NCBI GenBank assembly: GCA_006386115.1
Contig: VFIW01000017.1
Span: 582,499 to 646,498 of the forward strand
From: Globisporangium splendens
Lineage: Eukaryota; Oomycota; Peronosporomycetes; Pythiales; Pythiaceae
Direction: 5' to 3'
Length of the DNA: 64,000 nucleotides
A program made the translations under genes and the position numbers. The notes below the pieces were generated by a model. That model ran no database searches, had not been told where the DNA came from, and saw only the letters and a program-made list of their open reading frames with translations. Below, one piece after another: positions 31,957-44,106 of the stretch; positions within the stretch are counted from its first letter, which is position 1, and every line of letters starts with the position of its first letter.

Positions 31957-33242
31957 TCAGTCATCGAGCGTGACTTCGAGGATCGTTGGGCTGGCCACGA
32001 TGCGGGCGTCCTTGCTGCCGGCGACGACGCGGCCGACGACCCACGCGGGCTTGCCGTCCAATGCGCGCAGCTCCGCGATGTACGCGTCCGCATGCTCCGC
32101 GGGCAAACACAACAGCAGCCCGCCCGACGTCTCGGCGGCGAAGCCCTCGAGCAGACGGAACGAGTTGCCGATCGTCTCGTTCACCTTGACCATGTGCTGG
32201 ATGATCGGCAGCGTGTGGATCTCAAAGTCCACGTCGCGGGTCTGCGACTTGGCCTGGTTGCGTGCGTGCGCCAGGATGCCGAAGCCCGTGACGTCGGTCG
32301 CCGAGTGTGCGCCGTACTTGTGCATGAGCCGCGCGGCGTTCAGGTTGAGGCGGCTCATGGACTCGGACGCCATCGCGAACCCGTGCTCAGCGTCCTCAAC
32401 GGTCACCACATCTGCCACGCGCTGCCAGCGCTCGGGACGCTTGCGCCATTGGAACAGGTTCACGGCGACTTGCGTGCCCAACGCCTTGGTGAGGATGATC
32501 ACGTCTCCCACTTGTGCGTTCACGGGGCGAATGATCTCGCTTTCTATGTTACAAAGACAATAAAAAAAAAAGAAGAGCATGAGCAACAACGAAACAGTCA
32601 CATACATGCGCGAGGTTCAAGACGTCTCCTCGCTGACGTACCACTGCGCACGCTCATGGCGACGCCTCCGACGATCGGCCACGGGTTCATGACCGTTTGC
32701 CCACCCGTCACGTTCGTCTCCGCCTTGCGCGCAAGATCGTTAAAGCCGCGGATCATCTGCGTCGTCACGACATCGCGCTCCTTCTCGCTCATGTCCCGAC
32801 ACACGCCGAGGATCATGAGCATCGTGTCCACTTCCGTCACCCCCATCGCGTAGACGTCTGAGAGCACGTTCGCGCACGCGATCTTGCCCTGAACGTACGG
32901 GTCTTCCACGGACGGGAAGAAGAAATCCGTCGTCGAGATCATGTACAAATCCTTGCCGTGGCTGATCTTCACGACGCTCGAGTCCATACCAGGCGTCTCA
33001 TTTGGCTTCAAATCGTTGGCGATATCTTCCAGGTATCCGAGCAATTTTGCCTGCGGCAATTTGCATCCACAGCCCTTCAACGCGCTGAAATCCGTGAGCG
33101 TGAACGATGGGTCAAGACCAAGATCTGCGGGGTTGAAGATGGCGCTGTGGCTGCTTGTCGTGGTAGTAGCGGCAGCGTCGGTCGACGGCGTCTTGAGTTC
33201 GCGGTCGATGATTTCTTTCGTGTGTGCAGCGGCGGCGTCCAT
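31957..33242 (-). CDS. selD: Selenophosphate synthetase (selenide, water dikinase), Cys form
   Basis: Makes selenophosphate from selenide and ATP, the Se donor for selenocysteine synthesis. Exons 33242-32642 and 32543-31957, with a 98-nt intron (GTACGT..CATAG, poly-T before the acceptor), 395 residues. Marks: ALKGCGCKLPQ with the catalytic Cys58 (where Sec-type enzymes have U) and Lys61, TTDFFFPSVEDPYVQGKIAC, a Gly-rich TGGQTVMNPWPIVGG loop next to the splice site, and ATDVTGFGILAH in exon 2. The length fits eukaryotic SPS. The first 50 residues are Ala/Thr-rich. The ATG at 33242 has a good context (GCCATGG). A Cys enzyme suggests a working Sec route, but no selenoprotein gene is visible here. 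Confidence 0.93.
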
Positions 33243-33566
33243 GGCGTTTGTTCCTGTTGCAACACAAACAAGTGGGAGCAAAGCGCGAAGCGTCAGATAA
33301 GCAATAGAGCTTCGTATTGGCGTGGTGCATATATATACACGCGCATGCATCTCGGACATACGTAGCGGGGTCAACGAGACGCAATCGTTCGTGGAAATGA
33401 CGCTCGGCCACTTCCTTCTCTGATTGCACAAAGCAAAGCGTGACTCCAATCACGAAGATTTCGTATTCCAAAATGAGTACTAATTATCTGTGGTCCACCC
33501 TATCATTGGAGGTATGCAATATCGCACACTCATTTTGAAATTATTGCGCAGTATAATTTGCATTTC
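33243..33566. other. selD promoter side and border of the repeat region
   Basis: A TATATATA tract (about 33331-33338) lies upstream of selD on the minus strand. The repeat begins at about 33567. Confidence 0.4.
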
Positions 33567-34750
33567 CTTTTGGGACGCGACGACAGAACGCGATGAGCCA
33601 CGAAAACGTTCTCAGCACTTCATTGCAGATCTTGCGGTCATTCACTGTGCCAGTGCGCCATCCACGCGGAATATGACGATCAAGCGCATCGACAGCATCA
33701 TCGAGAAGCTCGACTTCAAGGAAGTGGAAGTCGCGTTGCTCTCTTCCGAGAGTGCGGACGACGACCCAGGCTTTAAAGTTTGTGATGCCTCCTTCAAAGA
33801 CTGGCAGCGATGCGTCGAGACCGAGGATCAAACGCATGTGTCGAGGGCAATGGCTTTTGAAGATGACAAGCTCTAATATTGTCGAGCTTCCCTCTGGTGT
33901 CCGCGAGTCCTTCTGCTGGCTCTTCAATAGAGCCGTATGTGCGGCGACTGGTACGGATGACAATCACTTGCAGGGGAGAGGAGCGACATACGTCGAAAGT
34001 CAGGAAAAGCTCGAACTGGATTGTAGTTTTGGCTCTGAGCGCGACATTGGTGCGGCTCGATCGAATGTAATGACGCGGTGGGGTGGAATACCATACGTTG
34101 AGAGTGGAAGTTAGTGTCTGTCGAAGATGGTTGCAGTTGGATCGAAAAGCAGACGAGTGGAGACAATTCGAAGGAGCTGCGTACATCCTCTGTGTCCGTC
34201 TATCGCTAGATCTGTGCGTGCGCGAGTATAAGCTGTACGAGGTGATGAATCGTGTGACGCCACTGCGATCTATGGACCCAGTGGATATCGTCAATCCGAC
34301 CAATGTGGTTCTTGATTCGCGACGTCTTTTGGGACTTCCACCAACGCATCCGATACCGACTGGTTTCGCTCAGCCGAGTCTGGTGATCGACTTGTTTCGT
34401 CTTGTGGAGGTGGACCTGCTGAATGGACTCGACTGAGCCGATTCGTTTCTCTTTGTGGCTTAGCGAGCACTTGATACTGCATCCATACTGCTGCGAACAG
34501 CAATACATGATGCATTGCATCCGTTGCGTGTGCTTTGCTTGATCACCTTCCAATCAACCGCTGTATCTACAGATCATAGATAATCGATCAAATTCGCTCG
34601 CCAAATAGCCATTCGAGGGCGGCAAAATCAATCGTTTGTTCCATTCAGGGTCAGCGAGTAAATAATCTATTATGTGGATGAAAAATAGCAAACAACAACA
34701 CTACAAGCTCGAGTCCCGCTCCCAACATGACAATGCCATGCGTGAGCAAT
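33567..34750 (+). repeat. Dispersed repeat, copy in inverted orientation to 39699-40882
   Basis: About 1184 bp; the reverse complement of 39699-40882 with almost no differences by eye. It carries the decayed gene described in the next entry. Outside these borders the two flanks are different. Confidence 0.9.
33673..34436 (+). pseudogene. Decayed unknown gene in the repeat (plus-strand copy)
   Basis: From the ATG at 33673 (IKRIDSIIEKLDFKEVEVAL...) the coding-like sequence changes frame near 33870 and again near 34090, and ends at 34436 with a block containing RLSLDLCVREYKLYEVMNRV and DSRRLLGLPPTHPIPTG. Each segment has protein-like composition, but no single frame spans them and I found no introns that repair it. 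The minus-strand copy has the same breaks, so the decay predates the duplication. Family not recognised; it may come from a transposon. Confidence 0.45.
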
Positions 34751-36223
34751 CGTTATCTTCGTGCATTATTGCCACTGGTCTCTTCTGCTCTCTGCTAAAG
34801 AATCGATGTTGTTGCGATACACTCATGTGACCCGTAGTTGCCAAAACTCAGCAGGCACAATCGGGTACAAAATGAATTTCTCTAGCAGGATCTTTGGATT
34901 GCACTATGACTTTCGCATAATTCCGGCGTGCTGACATGCTGCTACGCTCTCTCATTTGCTACCATTAAATTAACGCCTAGCGATTGAAATACTTCAACCC
35001 AGGTTCCATCAAATGAGCCGTTTAACTGCAGCTTGCCTTCACTCGCGCACAACTTTGTACCCATCAATCATTCCGATGTCTGTCCTCCGTGATTTGATTG
35101 GTCCACTGCTAGTTCAGTGGAATGAGTGATGGTGTGAGATCTCCTCATTCAGAATCTCTTGTCAAGAGCTCATTTCACTTTTTCGTTCGCTTCCAAGTGA
35201 ACAAGTGAGCGCCTGCAACTGCATGCAGTTGACACCACTCCCGGATTCTCAGCAGCACAACGTCACGAACGAGTCCAAGTCTCCGCGAACGACGGAGACG
35301 CAGATCCAATGGACTTCTTGGACGGCAATCGTCCCCGACACAAAGAGCGACGTACTGCTTGCACGCTGAGGCAGCCGGTCTTTGACAGGCGCACGATCAC
35401 AAGCGTTTAGAGGTGTAGGGGTGACAAGCAGCGGACATGCGTCCGATGCCACAGCAACAAGTACACACGAACAAACAAGAGAAAAAAGTCGACACTTTTG
35501 CAAAAAGAGCAACCAACAGCCATAAAGATTCCAGTTTTGCCGCCGTCACCCCTACCACCTTGTGTGGTAGTGACTTAAAAGCTGAGAGGTGGCCGCGCGC
35601 TGCGGCTGCAGAAACAAAAGCGATGCGTTGGAACAACAAATAGGGAGTGTGAAGCGTTTTTCTTTTTCCATGTGGAAGGAAGGAGGACGCTGTTCTCTGG
35701 AGCAATGCATCGGTTTCTTGGAAGCTGTGAATGAGCAATTTCCGAGTTCAAAACCCAAGGATAAAAAGTAAACGAATTCTTTTTAAAAGAGAGAAATCAA
35801 AAATCAAACGCAACTTCTAGAGAATCGTTTGAAAGCAATGTCTGCGCTACGCATACCATTGCTTTAGAAAACGCCGGTAGGTGACGTGTGAGTGTGCTAC
35901 CGGTCCATGTCATCGTCACATGCACAAGACAGCCTGCCGTAGTCGGTCTCCACCATTTCACGACTGTCTTCATCCGGAGTCTGACACACATCACTGAATG
36001 CAATTGAATAGAATTTCGATCGATATTGCTGTACTGCCAAGACATGAACTCGCGTCTAAGGCTCTCCATAACTGCCTCCAATTGCATGCAAGCAGCTCAC
36101 TATGATTTAAAAGAGAAAATCATATGCCAGCGCAGATGAGAGAAGCCACTGGACGCAGGCTGTGAGAGCAAAATGGTGTATTGTAATTCTGTTTTTTTTG
36201 CTGCTACTCTTGCTTTTGCTCTC
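34751..36223. other. Intergenic with a diverged repeat copy
   Basis: No gene recognised. Around 35400-35760 the sequence is a diverged copy of 37485-37830 and 41915-42270, sharing GTCACCCCTACC, GGTGGTAGTGACTT, AGCTGAGAGG and GTGAATGAGCA strings, so the large repeat once reached or was copied here. Confidence 0.5.
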
Positions 36224-39200
36224 TGAAGGAGGCATCACAAACTTTAAAGCCTGGGTCGTCGTCCGCACTCTCGGAAGAGAGCAACGCGACTTCCACTTCC
36301 TTGAAGTCGAGCTTCTCGATGATGCTGTCGATGCGCTTGATCGTCATATTCCGCGTGGATGGCGCACTGGCACAGTGAATGACCGCAAGATCTGCAATGA
36401 AGTGCTGAGAACGTTTTCGTGGCTCATCGCGTTCTGTCGTCGCGTCCCAAAAGTAACAGCAATTCTCCAGTGGTGAGTGGTAGTTGAAAATCGCTGACAA
36501 CAGTGGTCACCTGTCACATCGGCTGGGACTCCTTTCACTCTTCCGGTCAATACCCATGTAGCACGAGTGGGACGAAAACGTTAGAACTGCATGGATGACG
36601 TTTTGCCCGATGCGAGAGCTTACAAAGAAAACAAGTGCTACAAAAGGCGTACAAGCAAGTAAAGACCCTTGCCAGTGGTAGGCGACTGAGAAAACATCCC
36701 CCGGCACAGAGTATGCGCGAGCCGTTATGGTATGCAGATTTTGGACCGTTTGCTGACTCATATCATCGAAAGAGAGAACGGGTGAGCGGTTTCTGCCGCC
36801 ACATGCTGATTTCTCACGAAGCACAGGCGATAAAGGTCAAGATGGTCTCTTTCTCTCTATTCGCTGCGGTACAGTTGATCTCAGTATCATTTCTCGACAG
36901 GATCTTCGGGTTGGTTCGTGAATTTGAATTTTGCGGTTTCTTGCTGACCACATGGCTTGAATCAACAGCACAACGGTTGGATTTTCCTCCTCGACTCAAG
37001 TTTCCTTACTCTCATTTTCTCTTTATAATTCATAATTGCTATAACTTACCAATATTTTGCAGACAATATACCTTCTAGTATACGGTAAAACTCACTTTTC
37101 CCACTACTAGAGGAATATCGAAACGCTTTTGATTGGTCCACCTCAGTCCACCACCACCAACGTGGCAGCACGAGTGATGGTCACTGTGGTGGTACTGCTG
37201 CAAAGTGAGACTCGCTCGCTCAATCGAAGCCCAAAACCTCATTTCATTTCCAAATTCACCCCCAAGCACACAAGCCAGCAGCAGCTTCATGCGAACACAA
37301 GCAGCCGACACCCTTCCCAGACCTCCAGCAGCACAATATCAACACAACGCGACCGACGAAGAAAGAGTAGATCAAATGGGCTTCTTCCTCAATGATAATC
37401 AGCTTCCCAGACCTCCACACGGTAATTGCTTAACGTTGTGGCAACCAGTCTCGGATGACCGCGCTTGCGCGAACGTTGCGAAGGTACGGTAGGGGTGACG
37501 AGCAACGGAGCAATGGATATACTTCCATTGAACCATTGCTGCAGCAACAAACAAATATGCAGCAAACAAGAGAAAGCTGTGCTTCGGCACAGCAACCCGC
37601 CAACCAACCATCAAAATCTCACTTTTACCGTCGTCACCCCTACCGCCTTTGGGTGGTAGTGACTTTGAAGCTGAGAGGAGGCCGTGCGCTGCGGCTATAA
37701 ACACAAAGCGAGGCATTGGATAAAGCAAGAAGGGAGTTTAGAGCATGTCTTTTTCTTTGTGATAAGGAAAGAGCATGCTGCTCCCTACACAACAATGCCT
37801 CGCTTTCTTGGATTTTGTGAATGAGCATTTTCCGAGTGCAAAACTCCACAGCAAGCTGGTGGCATCCTGTCTTCGAAGACAAAGAGGTCACAGTGTAAGA
37901 AGAAATGGATCCAGTACAAGACAAAGAAATTGTAATCTGAGTAACATATAAATAAATGCGTACACATCAAATGTAATGCTGCTGCAGTTACCGCTGTCGC
38001 GTCCGAGTCTTCACGCCGTGATCGTTGTTTGAGTTCTGCATTTCATGTGTCGACGTCACACTGCTAAAAGAACATGACGTACACCGGCAAGGGGTCAGAT
38101 TGACGAATGGATCATAGGCACTACGGAGCTGCGCGATGGACATACCGGCGCGATGAATAGCAAGCTGGCGAAATGATGACAGCCACTAGAATTATCATGG
38201 CGCAGCCATGCCATAAGAAGAGCCACAGAATTTCCATGCGCAAAATGCACGTTTGTGTTTCCGTGAGTGTTGGCCATTGGGACAAATTAAACCTGGTTTG
38301 TCCCATCTATACACCCCATCCTCCTACTGGGCAATACCAATTTCCCCACTTTCCTCAGCTGACAACTGGAACAGCACGGGAGAGAGGGACATTCCGATTC
38401 CTCTTTGCAAGGTACTCCATACAAGAGATTCGCCCATGTCACCCGAGTTCTAGGATTTGTGAGTGATGGTCAATCAGTTGCCGCAGTGGCTCACCCTGTC
38501 TCGACTCTGGTCCGTTCATTGCTCATTTCCAAACTCACTACCACGCAAACATGTAGCTTGGCACCTCCCACCCCAGTGCGTTTTTGTCAACACCAAATGA
38601 CGGAGCGCGTTCCTCGTTTCACATTGTTTGCGAACCAAGCCCCAAGGAGAGAGCTTGCAACCTGACTGCCAAAAATCAGCCGCCTCCGTGGTAACCAACG
38701 CTTCTCAACAGTATTCGCCATTCCATCGTGCCCCTGAAATTGCCAGCTCGCGCACAAATTTGAAGGCGTAAAGCCAGAAACTCGCAGTCGTGATTTGTGA
38801 GTGCCACAACAGCCACACCAGGCCATTCGTGTAGAGGTGGGAAGCGTTTCTTTCGCATTGGTGATTTGTAAGAAGCTTGCACCTCTGAGTTGCGTCTCTT
38901 TCTCGGAATTTGTGAATGTCCTTTCTGACCACGCAAGAGCCATTCTCCCGACCAAGGTCATAGGTGCGAGCGCTCTTTATCACTGGACTTGATGGGAAGA
39001 ACTCTGGTCATGAATGCGTCTCTTTTTTGTAATTGCGAATGAGCAGTTTCGGGAAACACCAAAACACAGCGAGAGCTCTCATACGAGTGTCCCGCGCTCT
39101 TCACCATATTATTGGATTAGGAGGTGTAAACTCTCGAGTGCTCTTTGCGCAATTTTGAATGAGCGATTTCGAGTGTAGCAAGAAATTAAAAAAAAACAAA

Positions 39201-39672
39201 CAAAAACAAAACCAGTCAAGGCTAGGAATGCGATCCTTTTTTTTTGCAGCTATGTGTTGATGGAGACAGCGCTAACCGCCGTGGTCTCAGAGTCGTGATG
39301 CCGAATTTTGAATGCACCAAACTGGTAATAACGGCTGCAGTCAGTGCATGGCATATAAATTTTCATATCAGTAATATACGCTCTGCTCCTTTACAGCCGA
39401 CAACAAATCCTACCACTTATTAAATCGATACAAGCGTTTTGCAGTGCTGCTCAGACACACGCTAAAGCTCAACGACACAAAAGCATATTCCTCTTGCTGA
39501 TGGCTCGCTTTAACTATTGAAAGCACTTTTGGCTTCTGGCAAACAAATGCTATGAATAAAGAAAATATGTGGGCAAAACACTGCATGTTTCACTAACACT
39601 TGAGCTTAGTAGCCGTTGAATCCACACTGGTGACCAACATGCAAAAATCGAGATAAATTAGAGCTCGTTGAC
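36224..39672 (+). repeat. Large direct repeat, copy 1 (3.45 kb)
   Basis: Matches 40654-44106. The first roughly 1.6 kb and the last 260 bp are nearly identical between copies; the interval of about 38.6-39.3 kb differs by many substitutions and single-base gaps. At its left edge the copy is truncated inside the decayed gene (reading ...FKVCDASF on the minus strand). Confidence 0.92.
38740..39300 (+). repeat. Minisatellite, imperfect units of about 120 bp (copy 1)
   Basis: Recurring strings such as GAATTTGTGAATG, TTGCGAATGAGCAGTTTCG, TTTTGAATGAGCGATTTCG, GAGCGCTCTTTATCA and ATGCGTCTCTTT repeat at roughly 110-130-bp spacing. It is the degraded partner of 43185-43740. Confidence 0.7.
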
Positions 39673-39698
39673 CACGAAGATGATAATTAGACGCTGAA

Positions 39699-40882
39699 AT
39701 TGCTCACGCGTGGCATTGTCATGTTGGGAGCGGGACTCGAGCTTGTAGTGTTGTTGTTTGCTATTTTTCATCCACATAATAGATTATTTACTCGCTGACC
39801 CTGAATGGAACAAACGATTGATTTTGCCGCCCTCGAATGGCTATTTGGCGAGCGAATTTGATCGATTATCTATGATCTGTAGATACAGCGGTTGATTGGA
39901 AGGTGATCAAGCAAAGCACACGCAACGGATGCAATGCATCATGTATTGCTGTTCGCAGCAGTATGGATGCAGTATCAAGTGCTCGCTAAGCCACAAAGAG
40001 AAACGAATCGGCTCAGTCGAGTCCATTCAGCAGGTCCACCTCCACAAGACGAAACAAGTCGATCACCAGACTCGGCTGAGCGAAACCAGTCGGTATCGGA
40101 TGCGTTGGTGGAAGTCCCAAAAGACGTCGCGAATCAAGAACCACATTGGTCGGATTGACGATATCCACTGGGTCCATAGATCGCAGTGGCGTCACACGAT
40201 TCATCACCTCGTACAGCTTATACTCGCGCACGCACAGATCTAGCGATAGACGGACACAGAGGATGTACGCAGCTCCTTCGAATTGTCTCCACTCGTCTGC
40301 TTTTCGATCCAACTGCAACCATCTTCGACAGACACTAACTTCCACTCTCAACGTATGGTATTCCACCCCACCGCGTCATTACATTCGATCGAGCCGCACC
40401 AATGTCGCGCTCAGAGCCAAAACTACAATCCAGTTCGAGCTTTTCCTGACTTTCGACGTATGTCGCTCCTCTCCCCTGCAAGTGATTGTCATCCGTACCA
40501 GTCGCCGCACATACGGCTCTATTGAAGAGCCAGCAGAAGGACTCGCGGACACCAGAGGGAAGCTCGACAATATTAGAGCTTGTCATCTTCAAAAGCCATT
40601 GCCCTCGACACATGCGTTTGATCCTCGGTCTCGACGCATCGCTGCCAGTCTTTGAAGGAGGCATCACAAACTTTAAAGCCTGGGTCGTCGTCCGCACTCT
40701 CGGAAGAGAGCAACGCGAGTTCCACTTCCTTGAAGTCGAGCTTCTCGATGATGCTGTCGATGCGCTTGATCGTCATATTCCGCGTGGATGGCGCACTGGC
40801 ACAGTGAATGACCGCAAGATCTGCAATGAAGTGCTGAGAACGTTTTCGTGGCTCATCGCGTTCTGTCGTCGCGTCCCAAAAG
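39699..40882 (-). repeat. Dispersed repeat, inverted copy of 33567-34750
   Basis: Lies between the two 3.45-kb direct copies and overlaps the start of copy 2. It carries the same decayed gene on the minus strand. Confidence 0.9.
40013..40776 (-). pseudogene. Decayed unknown gene in the repeat (minus-strand copy)
   Basis: Same three frame segments and same break points as the copy at 33673-34436; one visible amino-acid difference (Glu for Asp in GREQREFHF on the opposite frame). The frame upstream of the ATG is open and differs from the other copy beyond the FWDATTERDE string. Confidence 0.45.
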
Positions 40883-43800
40883 TAACAGCAATTCTCCAGT
40901 GGTGAGTGGTAGTTGAAAATCGCTGACAACAGTGGTCACCTGTCACATCGGCTGGGACTCCTTTCACTCTTCCGGTCAATACCCATGTAGCACGAGTGGG
41001 ACGAAAACGTTAGAACTGCATGGATGACGTTTTGCCCGATGCGAGAGCTTACAAAGAAAACAAGTGCTACAAAAGGCGTACAAGCAAGTAAAGACCCTTG
41101 CCAGTGGTAGGCGACTGAGAAAACATCCCCCGGCACAGAGTATGCGCGAGCCGTTATGGTATGCAGATTTTGGACCGTTTGCTGACTCATATCATCGAAA
41201 GAGAGAACGGGTGAGCGGTTTCTGCCGCCACATGCTGATTTCTCACGAAGCACAGGCGATAAAGGTCAAGATGGTCTCTTTCTCTCTATTCGCTGCGGTA
41301 CAGTTGATCTCAGTATCATTTCTCGACAGGATCTTCGGGTTGGTTCGTGAATTTGAATTTTGCGGTTTCTTGCTGACCACATGGCTTGAATCAACAGCAC
41401 AACGGTTGGATTTTCCTCCTCGACTCAAGTTTCCTTACTCTCATTTTCTCTTTATAATTCATAATTGCTATAACTTACCAATATTTTGCAGACAATATAC
41501 CTTCTAGTATACGGTAAAACTCACTTTTCCCACTACTAGAGGAATATCGAAACGCTTTTGATTGGTCCACCTCAGTCCACCACCACCAACGTGGCAGCAC
41601 GAGTGATGGTCACTGTGGTGGTACTGCTGCAAAGTGAGACTCGCTCGCTCAATCGAAGCCCAAAACCTCATTTCATTTCCAAATTCACCCCCAAGCACAC
41701 AAGCCAGCAGCAGCTTCATGCGAACACAAGCAGCCGACACCCTTCCCAGACCTCCAGCAGCACAATATCAACACAACGCGACCGACGAAGAAAGAGTAGA
41801 TCAAATGGGCTTCTTCCTCAATGATAGTCAGCTTTCCAGACCTCCACACGGTAATTGCTTAACGTTGTGGCAACCAGTCTCGGATGACCGCGCATGCGCG
41901 AAAGTTGCGAAGGTACGGTAGGGGTGACGAGCAACAGAGCAATGGATATACTTCCATTGAACCATTGCTACAGCAACAAACAAATATGCAGCAAACAAGA
42001 GAAAGCTGTGCTTCGGCACAGCAACCCGCCAACCAACCATCAAAATCTCACTTTTACCGTCGTCACCCCTACCGCCTTTGGGTGGTAGTGACTTTGAAAC
42101 TGAGAGGAGGCCGTGAGCTGCGGCTACAAACACAAAAGCGAGGCATTGGATAAAGCAAGAAGGGAGTTTAGAGCGTGTCTTTTTCTTTGTGATAAGGAAA
42201 GAGCACGCTGCTCCCTACACAACAATGCCTCGCTTTCTTGGATTTTGTGAATGAGCATTTTCCGAGTGCGAAACTCCACAACAAGCTGGCGGCATCCTGT
42301 CTTCGAAGACAAGAGGTCACAGTGTAAGAAGAAATGGATCAAGTACAAGACAAAGAAATTGTAATCTGAGTAAAATATAAATAAATGCGTACACACCAAA
42401 TGCAATGCTGCTGCAGTTGCCGCTGTCGCGCTCAAGTCTTCACGCCGTGATCGCTGTTTGAGTTCTGCATTTCATGTGTCGACGTCATATTGCTAAAAGA
42501 ACATGACGTACACTGGCAAGGGTGCAACCCAGATCAGGTTGACGAATGGATCATAGGCAGTACGGAGCTGCGCGATGGACACACCGGTGCGATGAATAGC
42601 AAGCTGGCGAAATGGTGACAGCCACTGAATTATCATGGTGCAGCCATGCCATAAGAAGAGCCACAAGAATTTCCATGCGCAAATGCACGTTTGTGTTTCT
42701 GTGAGTGTTGGCCATTGGGACAAATTAAACCTGGTTTGTCCCATCTACACACCCCATCCTCCTACTGGGCAATACCAATTTCCCCACTTTCCTCAGCTGA
42801 CAACTGGAACAGCACGGGAGGGAGGGACATTCCGATTCCTCTTTACAAGGTACTCCATACAAGAGATTTTCCCATCTCACCCGAGTTCTAGGATTTGTGA
42901 GTGATGTTCAATCAGTTGCCGCAGTGGCTCGCCCTGTCTCGACTGTGATCCGTTCATTACTCATTTCCAAACTCACCACCACGCAAACATGCAGCTGGCA
43001 GCCTACCCACCAGCGTTTGCACCAAATGACGGAGCGCGTTCTCGTTTCATTGTTTTGCAACCAAGCACCAAGGAGAGGACTTGCAACCTGACTGCCAAAA
43101 AGCAGCAGCCGTGGTGACCAAGCGCTATCTCAACAGTATTCGACAGTCCAGCGTGCCACCTGAAATTGCAAGCTCGCGAACGAATTTGAAGGCGTAAAGC
43201 TCAGAGAACTCGCGAGTTGTGATTTGTGAGTGCCACAACAGCAACACCAGAGCCATTCGTGTAGAGGTGGGAGCGTTCTTTCGTCATTGTGATTTGATAA
43301 AGAAGGCGTGAACCTCTGAGTGCGTCTCTTTCTCGGAATTGTGAATGAGCAGTTCTGAGACCAACAGCAAGAGCCATTCGCCCGACCAAGGTCAGAGGTG
43401 CGAGCGCTCTTTATCAATGTGAATTTGATGGAGAAGACTCTGGTCATGAATGCGTCTCTTTTTTGGAATTGCGAATGAGCAGTTCTGAAACAACAAAACA
43501 CAGCGAGAGCTACTCATACGGAGTGTCAGCGCTCTTCACCATAGTGATTGGATGAGGAAGGTGTAAACTCTCGAGTGTCTCTTTCTCGAAATTTTGAATG
43601 AGCGATTTCGAGTGTAGCAAGAAAGGAAAAAAAAACAAACAAAAAACAAGAACCAGTCAAGGGAGAGGATGCGATCTTCATCCTATGTGTTGATGGAGAC
43701 AGCGCTAACCGCCTTGTTCTCAGAGTCGTGAGTGAGCGATTTTGAATGCACCAAACTGGTAATAACGGCTGCAGCAGTGCATGGCAGATAAAGTGTTCAT

Positions 43801-44106
43801 CAGTAATATACGCTCTGCTCCTTTTACATGCCGACATCAAATCCTACCAGCTATTAAATCGATACAAGCGTTTTGCAGTGCTGCTCAGACACACGCTAAA
43901 GCTCAACGACACAAAAGCATATTCCTCTTGCTGATGGCTCGCTTTAACTATTGAAAGCACTTTTGGCTTCTGGCAAACAAATGCTATGAATAAAGAAAAT
44001 ATGTGGGCAAAACACTGCATGTTTCACTAACACTTGAGCTTAGTAGCTGTTGAATCCACACTGGTGACCAACATGCAAAAATCGAGATAAATTAGAGCTC
44101 GTTGAC
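40654..44106 (+). repeat. Large direct repeat, copy 2 (3.45 kb)
   Basis: Partner of 36224-39672. It ends with GAGCTCGTTGAC, as copy 1 does, after which the sequences differ. Confidence 0.92.
43185..43740 (+). repeat. Minisatellite, imperfect units of about 120 bp (copy 2)
   Basis: At least four units with the core TGTGAATGAGCAGTTCTGAG, AGAGCCATTCG, GAGCGCTCTTTATCA, GAAGGTGTAAACTCTGAG and TGCGTCTCTTTCTCGGAA, in that order. Cleaner than copy 1. Confidence 0.75.

Noticed and set aside
43185..43740. CRISPR-like array
   Set aside because: Units are imperfect and about 120 bp with no spacer pattern, and the host is a eukaryote; it is a minisatellite.
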